A stretch of 64,000 nucleotides of DNA, taken from contig DASRDB010000022.1 in assembly GCA_035652815.1 (NCBI GenBank), positions 124,001 through 188,000 of the forward strand, written 5' to 3'. The number at the start of each line of letters is the position of its first letter. The first letter of the stretch is position 1. Positions 17,364 to 26,795 of this stretch are shown piece by piece. The notes beneath the pieces are model-generated. The model was not told the origin of the DNA. It ran no database searches and saw only the letters and a program-made list of their open reading frames with translations. This DNA comes from DASRDB01 sp035652815 (GTDB taxonomy: Bacteria > Chloroflexota > Ktedonobacteria > Ktedonobacterales > Ktedonobacteraceae). The translations under genes were made by a program, and so were the position numbers.

Positions 17364-18239
17364 ATGGTAGGATACATGAATTCACCGCTCACAAATGGAA
17401 CTGAATCCAGGTCGACGGCAGAGCAAAACGCGCCACGCCGCTTGATTGTTACGGCAAGCGTGGTTGTGTTCGCCATTCGCGACTGGTCGTTATGGGTCTT
17501 GTTGCGTGATAGCCCCTGGGGACCGCCTATGCGAATCGTGCTTGGCACCGAAACCGTATCAGATGCCGTAGATCATACGGTCCAGTCGGTGCTGGCATGG
17601 CCGAGGGATGCGACACTGTTGCAATTGAAGGCTGGCTGGCAGGAGCAGCAAGTCTATGTCTGGGGGAGCAGCGAGCAAGGGGCTGCTGTCTCGCTCATTC
17701 ATAGCGTTCTTTTACGGCCCAATCGGGATGAACTGAGGCCGAATCTTGCGAATCATCGCGTACCCAGCTTGCGCGTCGGCTGGAAGTCGGTAGCGCAGAT
17801 CGAGAGCGGCAAACACCCACTTGATCCCGAAGTTCAGACTGTGCTACATGCCGCGCTGCATACGCTGCGTTCACAGATACAGCGCGACCCTGAGATTGTG
17901 CTACGCTACCTGGCCGATATGTCTCCACTGGGTTCAAACGATGGCTCAAACGAGTGGTGGAAAGAGGAAGCGGCGCGGCAAAATAGTTCTGGCAAGGGAA
18001 CGCGCCCTATGCCTGCGATTCGCGAACCAGAAGCGGGCGATGGCATCCTGACATTGGCGGAGGCCGCCCTGCTCTACCGGGCCTTCTTTCCGCCGGATGA
18101 GCAGATTGATCTTTCCAACCTGCGTCGGCGTTTCCTGGCAACTAATCGGCTGGAACCGCTCAATGAAGAGCGTCCGGTACGCGGAAAAGAGCTTGACTGG
18201 CGGCGTGTCAGCCGCGCATATCGCTATTATGAGGAATAA
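17364..18239 (+). CDS. NrtR-like regulator with degenerate Nudix domain
   Basis: A 291-residue protein. The N-terminal ~130 residues have a Nudix-like fold outline (RLIVTASVVVFAIRDWSLWVLL then QLKAGWQEQQVYVW), but the catalytic Nudix box G-x5-E-x7-REUxEE is not recognisable. The C-terminal ~70 residues match the winged helix of NrtR (LTLAEAALLYRAFFPP, IDLSNLRRRFLATNRLEPL, ending RAYRYYEE). NrtR proteins sense ADP-ribose and control NAD metabolism; loss of the box suggests a ligand-binding, non-hydrolytic regulator. The start is uncertain (ATG 17364 or 17376). PduO follows 42 bases later. Confidence 0.65.
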   Translation: MVGYMNSPLTNGTESRSTAEQNAPRRLIVTASVVVFAIRDWSLWVLLRDSPWGPPMRIVLGTETVSDAVDHTVQSVLAWPRDATLLQLKAGWQEQQVYVWGSSEQGAAVSLIHSVLLRPNRDELRPNLANHRVPSLRVGWKSVAQIESGKHPLDPEVQTVLHAALHTLRSQIQRDPEIVLRYLADMSPLGSNDGSNEWWKEEAARQNSSGKGTRPMPAIREPEAGDGILTLAEAALLYRAFFPPDEQIDLSNLRRRFLATNRLEPLNEERPVRGKELDWRRVSRAYRYYEE

Positions 18240-18281
18240 GGGGTTAAGAGACGCCCTTGTTATCATAGAATGGGAAAATAT

Positions 18282-18827
18282 ATGGCTAAGGTGACAACAG
18301 GCACAGGAGATACGGGCTATACCGGCTTATTGGGGGATCAGCGCGTCCCGAAATATGATCCGCGTCCCGATACATTTGGCACAGTTGACGAGGCTACTTC
18401 AGCGCTTGGCCTTGCTCGCGCTACAGCTCAAGACCCGAAGGTCAAGGACATTATTTTCCGCGTGCAGCAGGAACTCTATTTGCTGATGGGCGAACTTGCG
18501 ACGCCGCCTGAGAACTATGAAAAAATGGGCCTGCGTATGACCGCTGAACATGTGCGCCAGCTTGAAGCCATCGAGGAATCGCTCAAGCAGGAGGTAGAGA
18601 TACCCAATAAGTTTATTATCCCGGGCGATACACTCGATGGCGCGGCGCTCGACCTCGCCCGTACCATCATTCGTCGCGCCGAGCGGATGGCGGTTAAGTT
18701 GCTCCATGATGGCGTGATTCAAAACGGCGAGGTCGTGCGCTACCTCAATCGCCTCTCGGATTTGATTTTTATTCTGGCTCGTTATGTTGAGGTGAAGTCT
18801 TCGCTGGCGCAACGCCCGCAGGAGTAA
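18282..18827 (+). CDS. pduO: Cob(I)yrinic acid a,c-diamide adenosyltransferase, PduO type
   Basis: A 181-residue protein. The N-terminal P-loop-like motif TGTGDTGYTGLLG, the segment DTFGTVDEATSALGLARA, and RTIIRRAERMAVKLLHDG near the C-terminus are hallmarks of PduO-type adenosyltransferases, which use ATP to convert cob(I)alamin to adenosylcobalamin. The start at 18282 places the motif at its usual distance from the N-terminus; ATG 18270 is possible. It complements the B12 uptake locus at 42.5-46.4 kb. Confidence 0.92.
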   Translation: MAKVTTGTGDTGYTGLLGDQRVPKYDPRPDTFGTVDEATSALGLARATAQDPKVKDIIFRVQQELYLLMGELATPPENYEKMGLRMTAEHVRQLEAIEESLKQEVEIPNKFIIPGDTLDGAALDLARTIIRRAERMAVKLLHDGVIQNGEVVRYLNRLSDLIFILARYVEVKSSLAQRPQE

Positions 18828-18845
18828 TTTCTGAGGAACAGAGGG

Positions 18846-18953
18846 CCATGAACAAGACCCGCTCGCCTGTCATCCTGAGCGCAGCGAAGGATCTGAGTCC
18901 TCAGCTTCCTCGACACGGCAGGCGCGAGATCCTTCGCTGCGCTCAGGATGACA
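18846..18953. repeat. Family B palindromic repeat, copy 2 (complete)
   Basis: The left arm starts CCATGAACAAGACCCGCT and contains CATCCTGAGCGCAGCGAAGG; the right arm is the inverse and ends CAGGATGACA. It fills the gap between convergent genes. Confidence 0.85.
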
Positions 18954-18994
18954 TTGGGATGCCACTTCTCCGTAGTTGTTGAAATGAATCAGCT

Positions 18995-21721
18995 CTATTC
19001 CTCAATTTCCAGGTACACGCGTCCGCTTGTGCCATCAACCTCGATTTGCTGACCCTCACGAATGTGTTGCATGGCTCCGGGCACGTTAATCACGGTGGGT
19101 AGACCGTATTCCCTCGCTATAATTGCCCCATGTGAAAGCTGACCGCCGACTTCAAGGACCAGTCCGCTAACTAGAGGAAAGATCGGTGTCCAACCGGGGT
19201 CGGTCGCCTGAGTGACAAGAATATCCTCTTTACACAGCCGTCTTGTCTCATCAAGACTCTTGATAAGACGCGCCTTCCCCCGAATCCTTCCGGGGCTGGC
19301 GGGAAGCCCCTGGAGAAATGATCCCATTGGTTCGGGGTCGGGCAGAGGAATACCTCCCGGGCCAAGTGCTTGAGGAGCGACAATCGTATGCCAGTAGTCG
19401 AAGGCAAGGCGTCTGCTCCTGGTTCTGGCCGCAAGTTCTTGAGCAAGCGCGGATGGGTTTTCTGTAGTGACGATATCTGCGATCTCATAGAGCGTCAGGA
19501 AGAAAATGTCGTCCGGAGTTGCTAACCAGCCTCTTTTTGCCCAGCGTTGGCCCAGTTCTGCCAGCAACAGGCGCATGGGGTAGAGGAACTTTGCCACATA
19601 AGAACGGCCATTGTCACGCTGGCGTATTTTGTTTTGTGTGAGCCGTAAGAGCCGCCGGAAAAGGGCGTGTCGCAATGGGTGAAGTTGCAATAGAATTTGC
19701 TGGGTAAGCTGTTCGCGTTCCTGCTGGCCTCTTCGCTCGATCTCAACTGGATTAGTGGTAGAGGTGGTCAGTAGATAGCTTTTTACGAGTTCGATGACCT
19801 GTTCAGGCCGTTCTGCCCAGCGTGGATAAAACAACTCGGCATCATTTGCACAGCGGTAGCCATGTCTCTCGAGGAGCGCTTGAAATTGGATTAGAAAATC
19901 TGTTGCTTGCGACTGTGCTTGTAACAAGGCGAGCGCTTCCTCTGCTGCGTGTTGTTGTACGACCTCGTCCAGTTGGAGCCTGCGGAGAATTTGTGCCATA
20001 TTCCAGAGCGCGGAACCTACTTCGGCAGTGAAAACGCCGGAGAGCGCCTGCACAAGCTTCGGTGCCAGCCCCTTTTTGCCCGTCCATTTCTGCAGGCGGC
20101 GTTCGAGCAGGTAAAAGGTAAGACCAGCGAGTTGCGCATTCACCAGAATTGAGCGCAACGACTTGCCGCGTTCTATCCATGATGGCACCCAGCGTTCCCA
20201 CAAAGCGCGATCATCCAGTTTGCTCAGGTCTTCTTGTTGAAATTCGTCTACCCAGGTATCTATCTGAGCGAATAGCTTTTCTCCGCTCAACTTAGGCGGC
20301 TTTTTGGATGACTGTCTGGGCGGCTTTTGCTCTTTCGATTGACGAGCAAGCTGCGTACTTATCCTGATGGTTGCGGGAAGACGACTTAAGAAGCGAAAGA
20401 AATGAAACGAGCTATCTGAACTGCGCACTCCGCGCCCACTGCTGCCCCAGGTCATGTCAAGAAATGCGGTCGGAATGCCCATCTCTATCGCACTGTGGAT
20501 GACCGCGCCTTCATTGACATACAAACGACCATAGAAGCGTTGACCGAAAGAGGGGAGAGGAGTTGCATCAGGAGCGCGCTCTGCCTTTGTAGGAAGCCTT
20601 CCCATCATAAAGAAGGTTGGCCAGAGCGTTGCACTCAATGGTGTTATAGGATCAGGAAAGTTCTCGCCCAGGTTTGTGCGCGTCCAGAGATCAAACGGAT
20701 TCACAGGAAGTTCAGCCTGCCGGTCCCAGCTATCGTCACCTGGAACTGGCAATTGCTCCTGAGGTACTGTCACCACTTGAGCGGTAGGAAACGCGGTGAT
20801 TGGGCGAGATTGCAGTACAAAGAGCTTGTGATGTGAGATGGCCCATTCTATATCCTGAGCTATCTGAAAGTGTTGTTCTATCTGTGTACCAAGCTGGTAA
20901 AGTTCTGTGATCTGTTGAGTTGACAGTATCGGCTGTTGGCGAAGTTCGTCAGGGACTTTCTGTTCTTTTACACCTGTCTCTGCTGGTACAGACATCACCT
21001 GCTTATTTGCAATCTCCGCGCTTTTCGTGATTCCTGTCTTCTTCTCAAGGATGATTACATCCGGGGTTACGTGACCACTCACAATAGCCTCGCCAAGACC
21101 CCATGCCGCGTTTATTACGATTTCCTCTGGTGAGCTGTTGATGGGATTGCGCGTAAAGAGAACGCCGGAAGCTTCTGCCTCAACCATTTGCTGTACGATG
21201 ACGGCCATCCTGTTTTTTTCAGGTGCGATGCCTTGACGATGGCGGTAGATTAGAGCGCGAGCAGTCCAGAGTGATGACCAGCAGCGCCGGATTGCATCTA
21301 GCAGGCATGCTTCTGAAGAGACATTCAGGAAAGTATCTTGCAGACCGGCGAAAGATGCTTCAAACATGTCCTCCGCTGTCGCTGAGGAGCGAACCGCTAC
21401 AGCAGGCATACCGAGTTGCCTGTAAGCCTCCAAAATATCTTGTTGGAGTTCTTCAGGAAATGTTGCTTGCTCAAATAGTAATCGAATAGTGCGTGAAGCC
21501 TCTTCAACCGGAGCATCAAGTGAAAGATGTTGTATGACCTGTTCAATTGTCTCGCGCAAATGATTGTGGTCAACGAACTGTTCATAAGCTGTGGATAAGA
21601 TGACAAAACCTGGTGGAACTGGAAATTCAGCATGCGCCAATTGCGCGAGATGGTATGCTTTTCCTCCTACTACTGTCCTATCATACTGATGTACTGATTG
21701 AAGAAAAATACTATATACCAT
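18995..21721 (-). CDS. PEP synthase-like / rifampicin phosphotransferase-like enzyme
   Basis: A 908-residue protein. The N-terminal ATP-grasp domain shows GGKAYHLAQLAHAEFPVPPGF, AVRSSATAEDM and VSGVLFTRNPIN-type motifs. The middle ~450 residues are helical and variable. The C-terminal swivelling domain has the phospho-His in GGQLSHGAIIAREYGLPTV, and the protein stops just after it. The PEP-binding TIM barrel of true PEP synthase is absent. This ATP-grasp / middle / His order is that of rifampicin phosphotransferases. The substrate is unknown. A TetR gene lies 24 bases upstream on the same strand. Confidence 0.8.
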   Translation of the reverse strand: MVYSIFLQSVHQYDRTVVGGKAYHLAQLAHAEFPVPPGFVILSTAYEQFVDHNHLRETIEQVIQHLSLDAPVEEASRTIRLLFEQATFPEELQQDILEAYRQLGMPAVAVRSSATAEDMFEASFAGLQDTFLNVSSEACLLDAIRRCWSSLWTARALIYRHRQGIAPEKNRMAVIVQQMVEAEASGVLFTRNPINSSPEEIVINAAWGLGEAIVSGHVTPDVIILEKKTGITKSAEIANKQVMSVPAETGVKEQKVPDELRQQPILSTQQITELYQLGTQIEQHFQIAQDIEWAISHHKLFVLQSRPITAFPTAQVVTVPQEQLPVPGDDSWDRQAELPVNPFDLWTRTNLGENFPDPITPLSATLWPTFFMMGRLPTKAERAPDATPLPSFGQRFYGRLYVNEGAVIHSAIEMGIPTAFLDMTWGSSGRGVRSSDSSFHFFRFLSRLPATIRISTQLARQSKEQKPPRQSSKKPPKLSGEKLFAQIDTWVDEFQQEDLSKLDDRALWERWVPSWIERGKSLRSILVNAQLAGLTFYLLERRLQKWTGKKGLAPKLVQALSGVFTAEVGSALWNMAQILRRLQLDEVVQQHAAEEALALLQAQSQATDFLIQFQALLERHGYRCANDAELFYPRWAERPEQVIELVKSYLLTTSTTNPVEIERRGQQEREQLTQQILLQLHPLRHALFRRLLRLTQNKIRQRDNGRSYVAKFLYPMRLLLAELGQRWAKRGWLATPDDIFFLTLYEIADIVTTENPSALAQELAARTRSRRLAFDYWHTIVAPQALGPGGIPLPDPEPMGSFLQGLPASPGRIRGKARLIKSLDETRRLCKEDILVTQATDPGWTPIFPLVSGLVLEVGGQLSHGAIIAREYGLPTVINVPGAMQHIREGQQIEVDGTSGRVYLEIEE

Positions 21722-21745
21722 GATGGTTTACCTTCCTTGTCGCCT

Positions 21746-22357
21746 TTACATCTTTTCTGACGCTTCGCTGGCTGCTGATCCCGAGTAGCAAAGCCGGAGA
21801 ATGGCCCAACTAAGTGTGTCGGCAGCTTCCGCACCCGAAAGGTCGAGATAATCCTTAAAAGCGCGAATCATGGCCGATGATGTAAGCAGCAAAACCATTC
21901 GCACCAGTCGCAAACGATCCTCTTCGTTGAATGAAGGTAGGACGGGAGCCAGAGCATACTCGATAGCCTTGATGCGCGCTGGCATGCCTTCCCTGCGAAA
22001 TTCCTGCGCTAGCTCGCTTACTGAGGCCATGCGGAATGCTTCGCTCAGATGTTCCGACCGGATGTACAGTTCTTTGAGAAACGCGACCAATTCTTCAGGG
22101 CTGGCTGGTGGTTGCGTTGGCAAAAGACCACTCTTACGCGCAATGTAATCACTTAATCCCTGCACCAGGTCTTGTTTTGTGCGAAAGTAGCGATAGACTG
22201 TTGGCACCGATACCCCTGCCTCACGCGCTACCTCTGGAATTGACCAGGTAACAGCGCCACCAGCCATCGTTTTAATCAGCCCTTCGATGATTTGATCGCG
22301 GGTTTGCTCCATGTACTCTTTGCGCAGAGAACTTCGATACGTTTTTCGCTCTTTCAT
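21746..22357 (-). CDS. TetR-family transcriptional regulator
   Basis: A 203-residue protein. The helix-turn-helix region reads WSIPEVAREAGVSVPTVYRYFRTKQDLVQG. The start MKERKTYRSSLR at 22357 is chosen because TYRSSLR...EQTR is typical of TetR proteins of this type. No ribosome site precedes it. A TTGATA (about 22389-22394) and TATGAT (22365-22370) promoter pair on the minus strand would start transcription at or beside the ATG, giving a leaderless message. It is the first gene of a pair with the PEP synthase-like enzyme. Confidence 0.88.
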   Translation of the reverse strand: MKERKTYRSSLRKEYMEQTRDQIIEGLIKTMAGGAVTWSIPEVAREAGVSVPTVYRYFRTKQDLVQGLSDYIARKSGLLPTQPPASPEELVAFLKELYIRSEHLSEAFRMASVSELAQEFRREGMPARIKAIEYALAPVLPSFNEEDRLRLVRMVLLLTSSAMIRAFKDYLDLSGAEAADTLSWAILRLCYSGSAASEASEKM

Positions 22358-22374
22358 GATATGAATCATATCAT
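22356..22374. promoter_or_regulatory. 19-bp palindrome, candidate TetR autoregulatory operator
   Basis: ATGATATGAATCATATCAT is a perfect palindrome with a single central base. It covers the candidate -10 element and start codon of the tetR gene. Such placement fits autorepression by the TetR protein. Confidence 0.75.
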
Positions 22375-22406
22375 AAATATATGAACAATATCAAGAGCAA
22401 TGAGAT

Positions 22407-22458
22407 GCCATGAAAAAGCCTCTCTTGCCTATCATCCTGAGCGCAGCGAAGGATGACA
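22407..22458. repeat. Family B repeat, copy 3 (half copy with internal deletion)
   Basis: The 5' shoulder GCCATGAAAAAGCCTCTCTT and core CATCCTGAGCGCAGCGAAGG are present, then the sequence jumps straight to GATGACAGG of the right arm. The loop and most of the right arm are gone. The rest of the gap to the sigma-factor gene (to 22701) shows no feature I can name. Confidence 0.8.
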
Positions 22459-22701
22459 GGTAGAGGCCAGTTTGTAATGGCGTGAAATTTGTTAGACTGC
22501 TGCATTTTCTGATCACATCTTGCATATTGTGAACTATTTCACTTTCCAAAAGTGCTTCCTTGCCTCATAATAAGTGAGCTATGTCATTGCCTTGACTGGG
22601 AAAAATAGCATATTGCTCGAGTTGTGAGACAAAATGCCTCGTGGAAGCATTATCCCTCTCAGAGGAACTGAATTCAGCCTCAACTGAATAATGGGAGCGT
22701 T

Positions 22702-23292
22702 ATGAACGCACTGGAAAACGAGCCCCAATTGACCATTGAGGCCTGTAAAGGCTCTATGGCCGCATTCGAGGAGCTTGTCCTGTACTATGAGCCGCGTATC
22801 CGGCGAATGCTCTATAGCCTGACACAGGATGTCCAGCTAACACAGGACCTCTGCCAGGAGACGTTTCTGGCGGCGTATCGGGCTTTACCTCGCATGAACG
22901 GGGAAGAATTGCATTTCGCTCCCTGGCTCTATCGGATTGCCCTCAACCAGGTGCGCAGCGAATGGCGGCGGCGCAAGCATGTCTCGTGGGTGCCTTTTTT
23001 ACCTCCACAGACAGGCGGCGACGAGTCGTTTGATGAAGCGGGTGAAGATTACCTGGAGAGTGAGGAGTGCTTTGAGGAGCAGGTTGTGCAACGCGATCTC
23101 ATTGAGCGAGTAATGGCGCAACTGCCGCCGAATTCGGTCGCGTGTTTGTTGCTCGATGCTGAAGGGTTCACGTACCGTGAAATCGCGGAAGTGTTGGGCG
23201 ATACGCTGTCGGCGGTTCGCAGTCGCTTATCGCGCGCTCGCCACGCATTTCAGCAACTCTATAAGAAACTTGAGCGGGAGGCCCAGTCATGA
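22702..23292 (+). CDS. ECF RNA polymerase sigma factor
   Basis: A 196-residue protein. Region 2 is FEELVLYYEPRIRRMLYSLTQ and DLCQETFLAAYRALPRM with LYRIALNQVRSEWRRRK. Region 4 is LDAEGFTYREIAEVLGDTLSAVRSRLSRAR. An acidic linker (DESFDEAGEDYLESEE) joins them. ATGA at the 3' end overlaps the anti-sigma start, so the two proteins are made together. Confidence 0.93.
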   Translation: MNALENEPQLTIEACKGSMAAFEELVLYYEPRIRRMLYSLTQDVQLTQDLCQETFLAAYRALPRMNGEELHFAPWLYRIALNQVRSEWRRRKHVSWVPFLPPQTGGDESFDEAGEDYLESEECFEEQVVQRDLIERVMAQLPPNSVACLLLDAEGFTYREIAEVLGDTLSAVRSRLSRARHAFQQLYKKLEREAQS

Positions 23293-25862
23293 AGGAAACG
23301 GATGTCGGTAACTTGCAACCATGTCCTTACAGCATTCACTGTCTGCGCCTGCTCGATGATCTGGATACTTTCACGGGGAAGTCCCTTTTCGCTTCAGCTT
23401 CTGATACAGGCGCAATAGCCGAACAGGACGAGCGCCTGTTGAAGCAGTTACGAGAACACCTTGCTACCTGTTCCACGTGTAAGACTGTGCTGGCTCGCGC
23501 TCGACGCCAGCGAGACTGGCAGCGTAAAGTGTTGCGCGAGTATTTGCGCGATGGCGAACGGCTGGTTCCATCAACGACGCAAAGCATCTTTGCGATTTTA
23601 CGCACTGATGGGCGGGTTCCAGCGTCTAATGGACATAACGTTGCTGAACAAGAGCTGCCTCTGACTGCCCAACCGCCAGCAAAACAGCAACTCAATGGTC
23701 ATGCATCTCAAGCGAGGCGTAGGCCCTCGCACCGTTTCCTTTTCAACAGCCTGGCTATCGCGACTGCTGCTGCGCTGCTTTTTACAGTGCTGAGTATTTT
23801 TAGCCATTTTGTCATGCGACCAGGAGCCGCAACGAGCAACGTGCAGAGTAAGTGGAGCGCGCTGGCAATAGGCGTGACGATGCTCTCGGCGTCTGGCATG
23901 GCAAACGTGACGAAGCTGTTCAACCTGAATCCCACAGGTGACGCGGCAGATCAACTCGTTCCGACCCTCTCTGAAACTGAGGCCGTCACGTTTGATGGCG
24001 TTTCTCAAGGGGGGAACAATATTCTCTATCAAATGTCTCGCCAGGGCCACACACTCTTCGCGGCGGTACATCAGACACCTGGTGCGGATCATTTTTTAGC
24101 GTTGGATACGGTCAATGCTGGCAATGCGGTCTGGATGGACGACAACCACGCCCTCATCGGCACGACAAACGCCGGTATCATCGAGGCGAATATTTATACA
24201 GGGAGTACTCAACACCTTTTAACAAATGTGAAGGTTGGGAGCCTGGAGTTTTACCAGCAGCCTTACCTCTACTACACAGACCCTGCCTACACCTGGTTAT
24301 ATCGTGTCAACCCGAACACAGGCATACCTCAACAGGTAGCCCCAATGAGGATTGGCGGCCTGTTTCTCACGGCCTGCATACCTGACCTTTTGCTGATTTA
24401 CTGTGAGGCCCAGAGTGATGCCCTTAAGTTGAATTATGGCCTGTTCTCCTTCAATAACGATGGTACGCATTTCCAGAACCTGAACCGCAGTGGCATTCTG
24501 GTTGGGCCTGCTGCCGATCATTCCCTGCTCTATCTTCACGGTGTCCAGCAGGGAAAGTACCAACTGCTCAAAATGGGCAGTACTCCACAGCAGGATCAGG
24601 TATTGATACAGGATGTGGCACCGGGCATCAGTATAGTTGACAGAGAGGGGATAGCCCTTGCTCCCGATGGACACGCGCTTGTGGTGATTGATAGTAATCG
24701 TGCTTCCGCAAATAGAGGTGTGTGGTACAACGACCTGCTAACACATCAGCAACGGCAGCTATTGACGCTGACCAGTAATGTAGAGGCCGAGGTCATTGGC
24801 TGGAATACGTTGCCTGTAAAAGGAACTCTTTCGCTATCACAGGTTGCGCCAGTGCCGCTCGCTACGACACAAGCAACGTCTGCTGATTGGGGTGGCTTCG
24901 TACTTATTTCGCGCAAGGCAGGGCAGAATGCGTTAATCAGCAGCTATAACTATCTGAACGGCCATAACATGCTGCTAGCTCATGCGAGTATGGATATGGC
25001 CTTTGATGGCGTCTCACCAGATGGATTGAACATCCTCTATCAAGAGAATGGCAGCGGGCATACCCTGTTTTTCACGCTGAACGAAGTGCATGGTACCGGC
25101 TATTTCTTCGAGTTGAACAGCGATAATGCGCTTAACGCGATCTGGATGGATGATAACGAGCATGTGCTGGTGGCTACACATAATTCAGGCGTGCTAAAAG
25201 TTGATATACGGACGGGACAGGCGGTGTCGCTTCTCCCCACGCTGCAAACCTATGGCCTGAAATTTTATCAAGCCAATTATCTTTACTTTATCGGCGGCCC
25301 AACCAGGACACCGGATGCCCTGTACCGTATTAATCTGACAAGCAAGGTCGTTCAGCAAATCACGAACCGCTCGATGGGGGCTGATTTCTGGTTGAGTCCC
25401 GATGGCAGTATCGTCTACTTCCGCAATGGAGGGCCAGCCGGAGAGCCGGGCATCATTGCGGTTAAAAGTGACGGGACGACGGGCGGCCTGCTGCGGACGG
25501 ATGGCGTTCCCATAGGCTACGCGCCTGACAACTCGCTGGTGATTATGCGCGAAGTGCAGGGCGTCTTTCAAGTCGTGCGCCTGGGGCCGACTCCCGAATT
25601 AGACCAGGTGCTGTTGAACGATGTGGCACCCGGCGCGATTTCACTTTGCGATCCGGCAGTAACCAACGTGACCATGTGCGATATGACGAACATCGCGCTT
25701 GCCCCCTACAGCCACGCCCTGGTAGTGGTGGCAAGTTATCCCGATGGCACGCGCAAGGTCTGGTCGGATGATCTTATGACCGGCAAACGCTCTGTGGTGC
25801 TTCAGCCAGAAAATGATACTGAGGTGCAGGTACCGGGCTGGGATCGTCTCGTCGCGGCATGA
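23289..25862 (+). CDS. Membrane anti-sigma factor with duplicated beta-propeller sensor
   Basis: An 857-residue protein. The N-terminus has a zinc anti-sigma motif, H57-x3-C61-x2-C64 (EHLATCSTC). One membrane span lies near residues 150-180 (LAIATAAALLFTVLSIFSHFV). The outer part has two homologous TolB-like halves: DGVSQGGNNILYQMSRQGHTLF and NAVWMDDNHALIGT are repeated ~340 residues later as DGVSPDGLNILYQENGSGHTLF and NAIWMDDNEHVLVAT. The upstream ECF sigma factor is its expected partner. The ligand of the propellers is unknown. Confidence 0.88.
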   Translation: MKETDVGNLQPCPYSIHCLRLLDDLDTFTGKSLFASASDTGAIAEQDERLLKQLREHLATCSTCKTVLARARRQRDWQRKVLREYLRDGERLVPSTTQSIFAILRTDGRVPASNGHNVAEQELPLTAQPPAKQQLNGHASQARRRPSHRFLFNSLAIATAAALLFTVLSIFSHFVMRPGAATSNVQSKWSALAIGVTMLSASGMANVTKLFNLNPTGDAADQLVPTLSETEAVTFDGVSQGGNNILYQMSRQGHTLFAAVHQTPGADHFLALDTVNAGNAVWMDDNHALIGTTNAGIIEANIYTGSTQHLLTNVKVGSLEFYQQPYLYYTDPAYTWLYRVNPNTGIPQQVAPMRIGGLFLTACIPDLLLIYCEAQSDALKLNYGLFSFNNDGTHFQNLNRSGILVGPAADHSLLYLHGVQQGKYQLLKMGSTPQQDQVLIQDVAPGISIVDREGIALAPDGHALVVIDSNRASANRGVWYNDLLTHQQRQLLTLTSNVEAEVIGWNTLPVKGTLSLSQVAPVPLATTQATSADWGGFVLISRKAGQNALISSYNYLNGHNMLLAHASMDMAFDGVSPDGLNILYQENGSGHTLFFTLNEVHGTGYFFELNSDNALNAIWMDDNEHVLVATHNSGVLKVDIRTGQAVSLLPTLQTYGLKFYQANYLYFIGGPTRTPDALYRINLTSKVVQQITNRSMGADFWLSPDGSIVYFRNGGPAGEPGIIAVKSDGTTGGLLRTDGVPIGYAPDNSLVIMREVQGVFQVVRLGPTPELDQVLLNDVAPGAISLCDPAVTNVTMCDMTNIALAPYSHALVVVASYPDGTRKVWSDDLMTGKRSVVLQPENDTEVQVPGWDRLVAA

Positions 25863-25877
25863 ACGCAAACCGGAAGC

Positions 25878-26660
25878 TCAAGAGTTAATGCGATATTCTT
25901 CCGGCACACGCTGTTTCCAGATGCGCACACGCTCAATGCCTACTTCTAGTAAAAGTTGCTCGGTTTGCGCATGAGCCTGTGCGACTCCTTTCGGCTCGTG
26001 CGCATCAGAGCCGACACTGATAGGAGTATGCTGTGCGTAACAGGCTTTTGCCAGTCGCCGTACCAGCCCTGGGTAGTGCAGCATATCGTAGCCGTTGATC
26101 TCCAGTGCCACGTCTTGCTCTGCCGCCACCGCCGCCAGATGTTCCAGTTCCTGGTCGAAGGTAGAAGGCAGAAAGGGATTGCCCACGCGCATCCGAACGG
26201 GGTGGCTGATGAGGCTGAAGTAGCCACTGTTGGCGGCTGCGCGCAGCAGATCAAAGTAGCGCAGCCAGAGTTGCTCGCCCTCTTCGCGGTTCCATTTGCG
26301 GCTGTCCTCAAATTGCAGGTCTCCAACCTGGTGAACCGAGCCGATCAAGAAGTCCCAATCATAGCCGACCAGTCCGGCCTGTATTGCTTCGTTTTTGCCA
26401 GGAATAAAGTCCACTTCAAGGCCCAGGCGTACATCGAAGCCAGCTTCCCGGGCGGCATTGCGCACTCTTTCAATGTATTCGGCAAAGGTCAGAAAAGGCC
26501 CTTCCTGGGGCATGTGTGGTAAAATCGGGCGCAGTTCACGCATTTGAAAGTCGTGTTCGGACAGCCCGAGTATACTTAATCCTTTCTCTTGCGCGGCTTT
26601 TACCATCGAAAGCGGGGAACTACGAACGACGTGATTGTGAAAATCGCTGGTGATGGTCAT
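25878..26660 (-). CDS. PHP-domain histidinol-phosphatase-like enzyme
   Basis: A 260-residue protein starting MTITSDFHNHVVRSS. Metal ligands of the PHP fold are visible: DFHNH (HxH), SEHDF, GLEVDF, SVHQ, SHPVRM and GSDAHEP. HisK/HisJ-type members remove phosphate from histidinol phosphate, but PHP enzymes vary in substrate. The start at 26660 is chosen because it puts the HxH motif at its usual place. The gene is divergent from the FAD oxidoreductase. Confidence 0.85.
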   Translation of the reverse strand: MTITSDFHNHVVRSSPLSMVKAAQEKGLSILGLSEHDFQMRELRPILPHMPQEGPFLTFAEYIERVRNAAREAGFDVRLGLEVDFIPGKNEAIQAGLVGYDWDFLIGSVHQVGDLQFEDSRKWNREEGEQLWLRYFDLLRAAANSGYFSLISHPVRMRVGNPFLPSTFDQELEHLAAVAAEQDVALEINGYDMLHYPGLVRRLAKACYAQHTPISVGSDAHEPKGVAQAHAQTEQLLLEVGIERVRIWKQRVPEEYRINS

Positions 26661-26795
26661 ACAAGTTCTTTCTACAATATCAAAATACATGTATGATTTT
26701 TCTTGTAAACTAGCTGGAGCAACGCTTGCAGAGTACTTATTACGATATAATATAGACCAATAGGTCAAGTAACGAGTGAAGGATATGAAAGCAGC

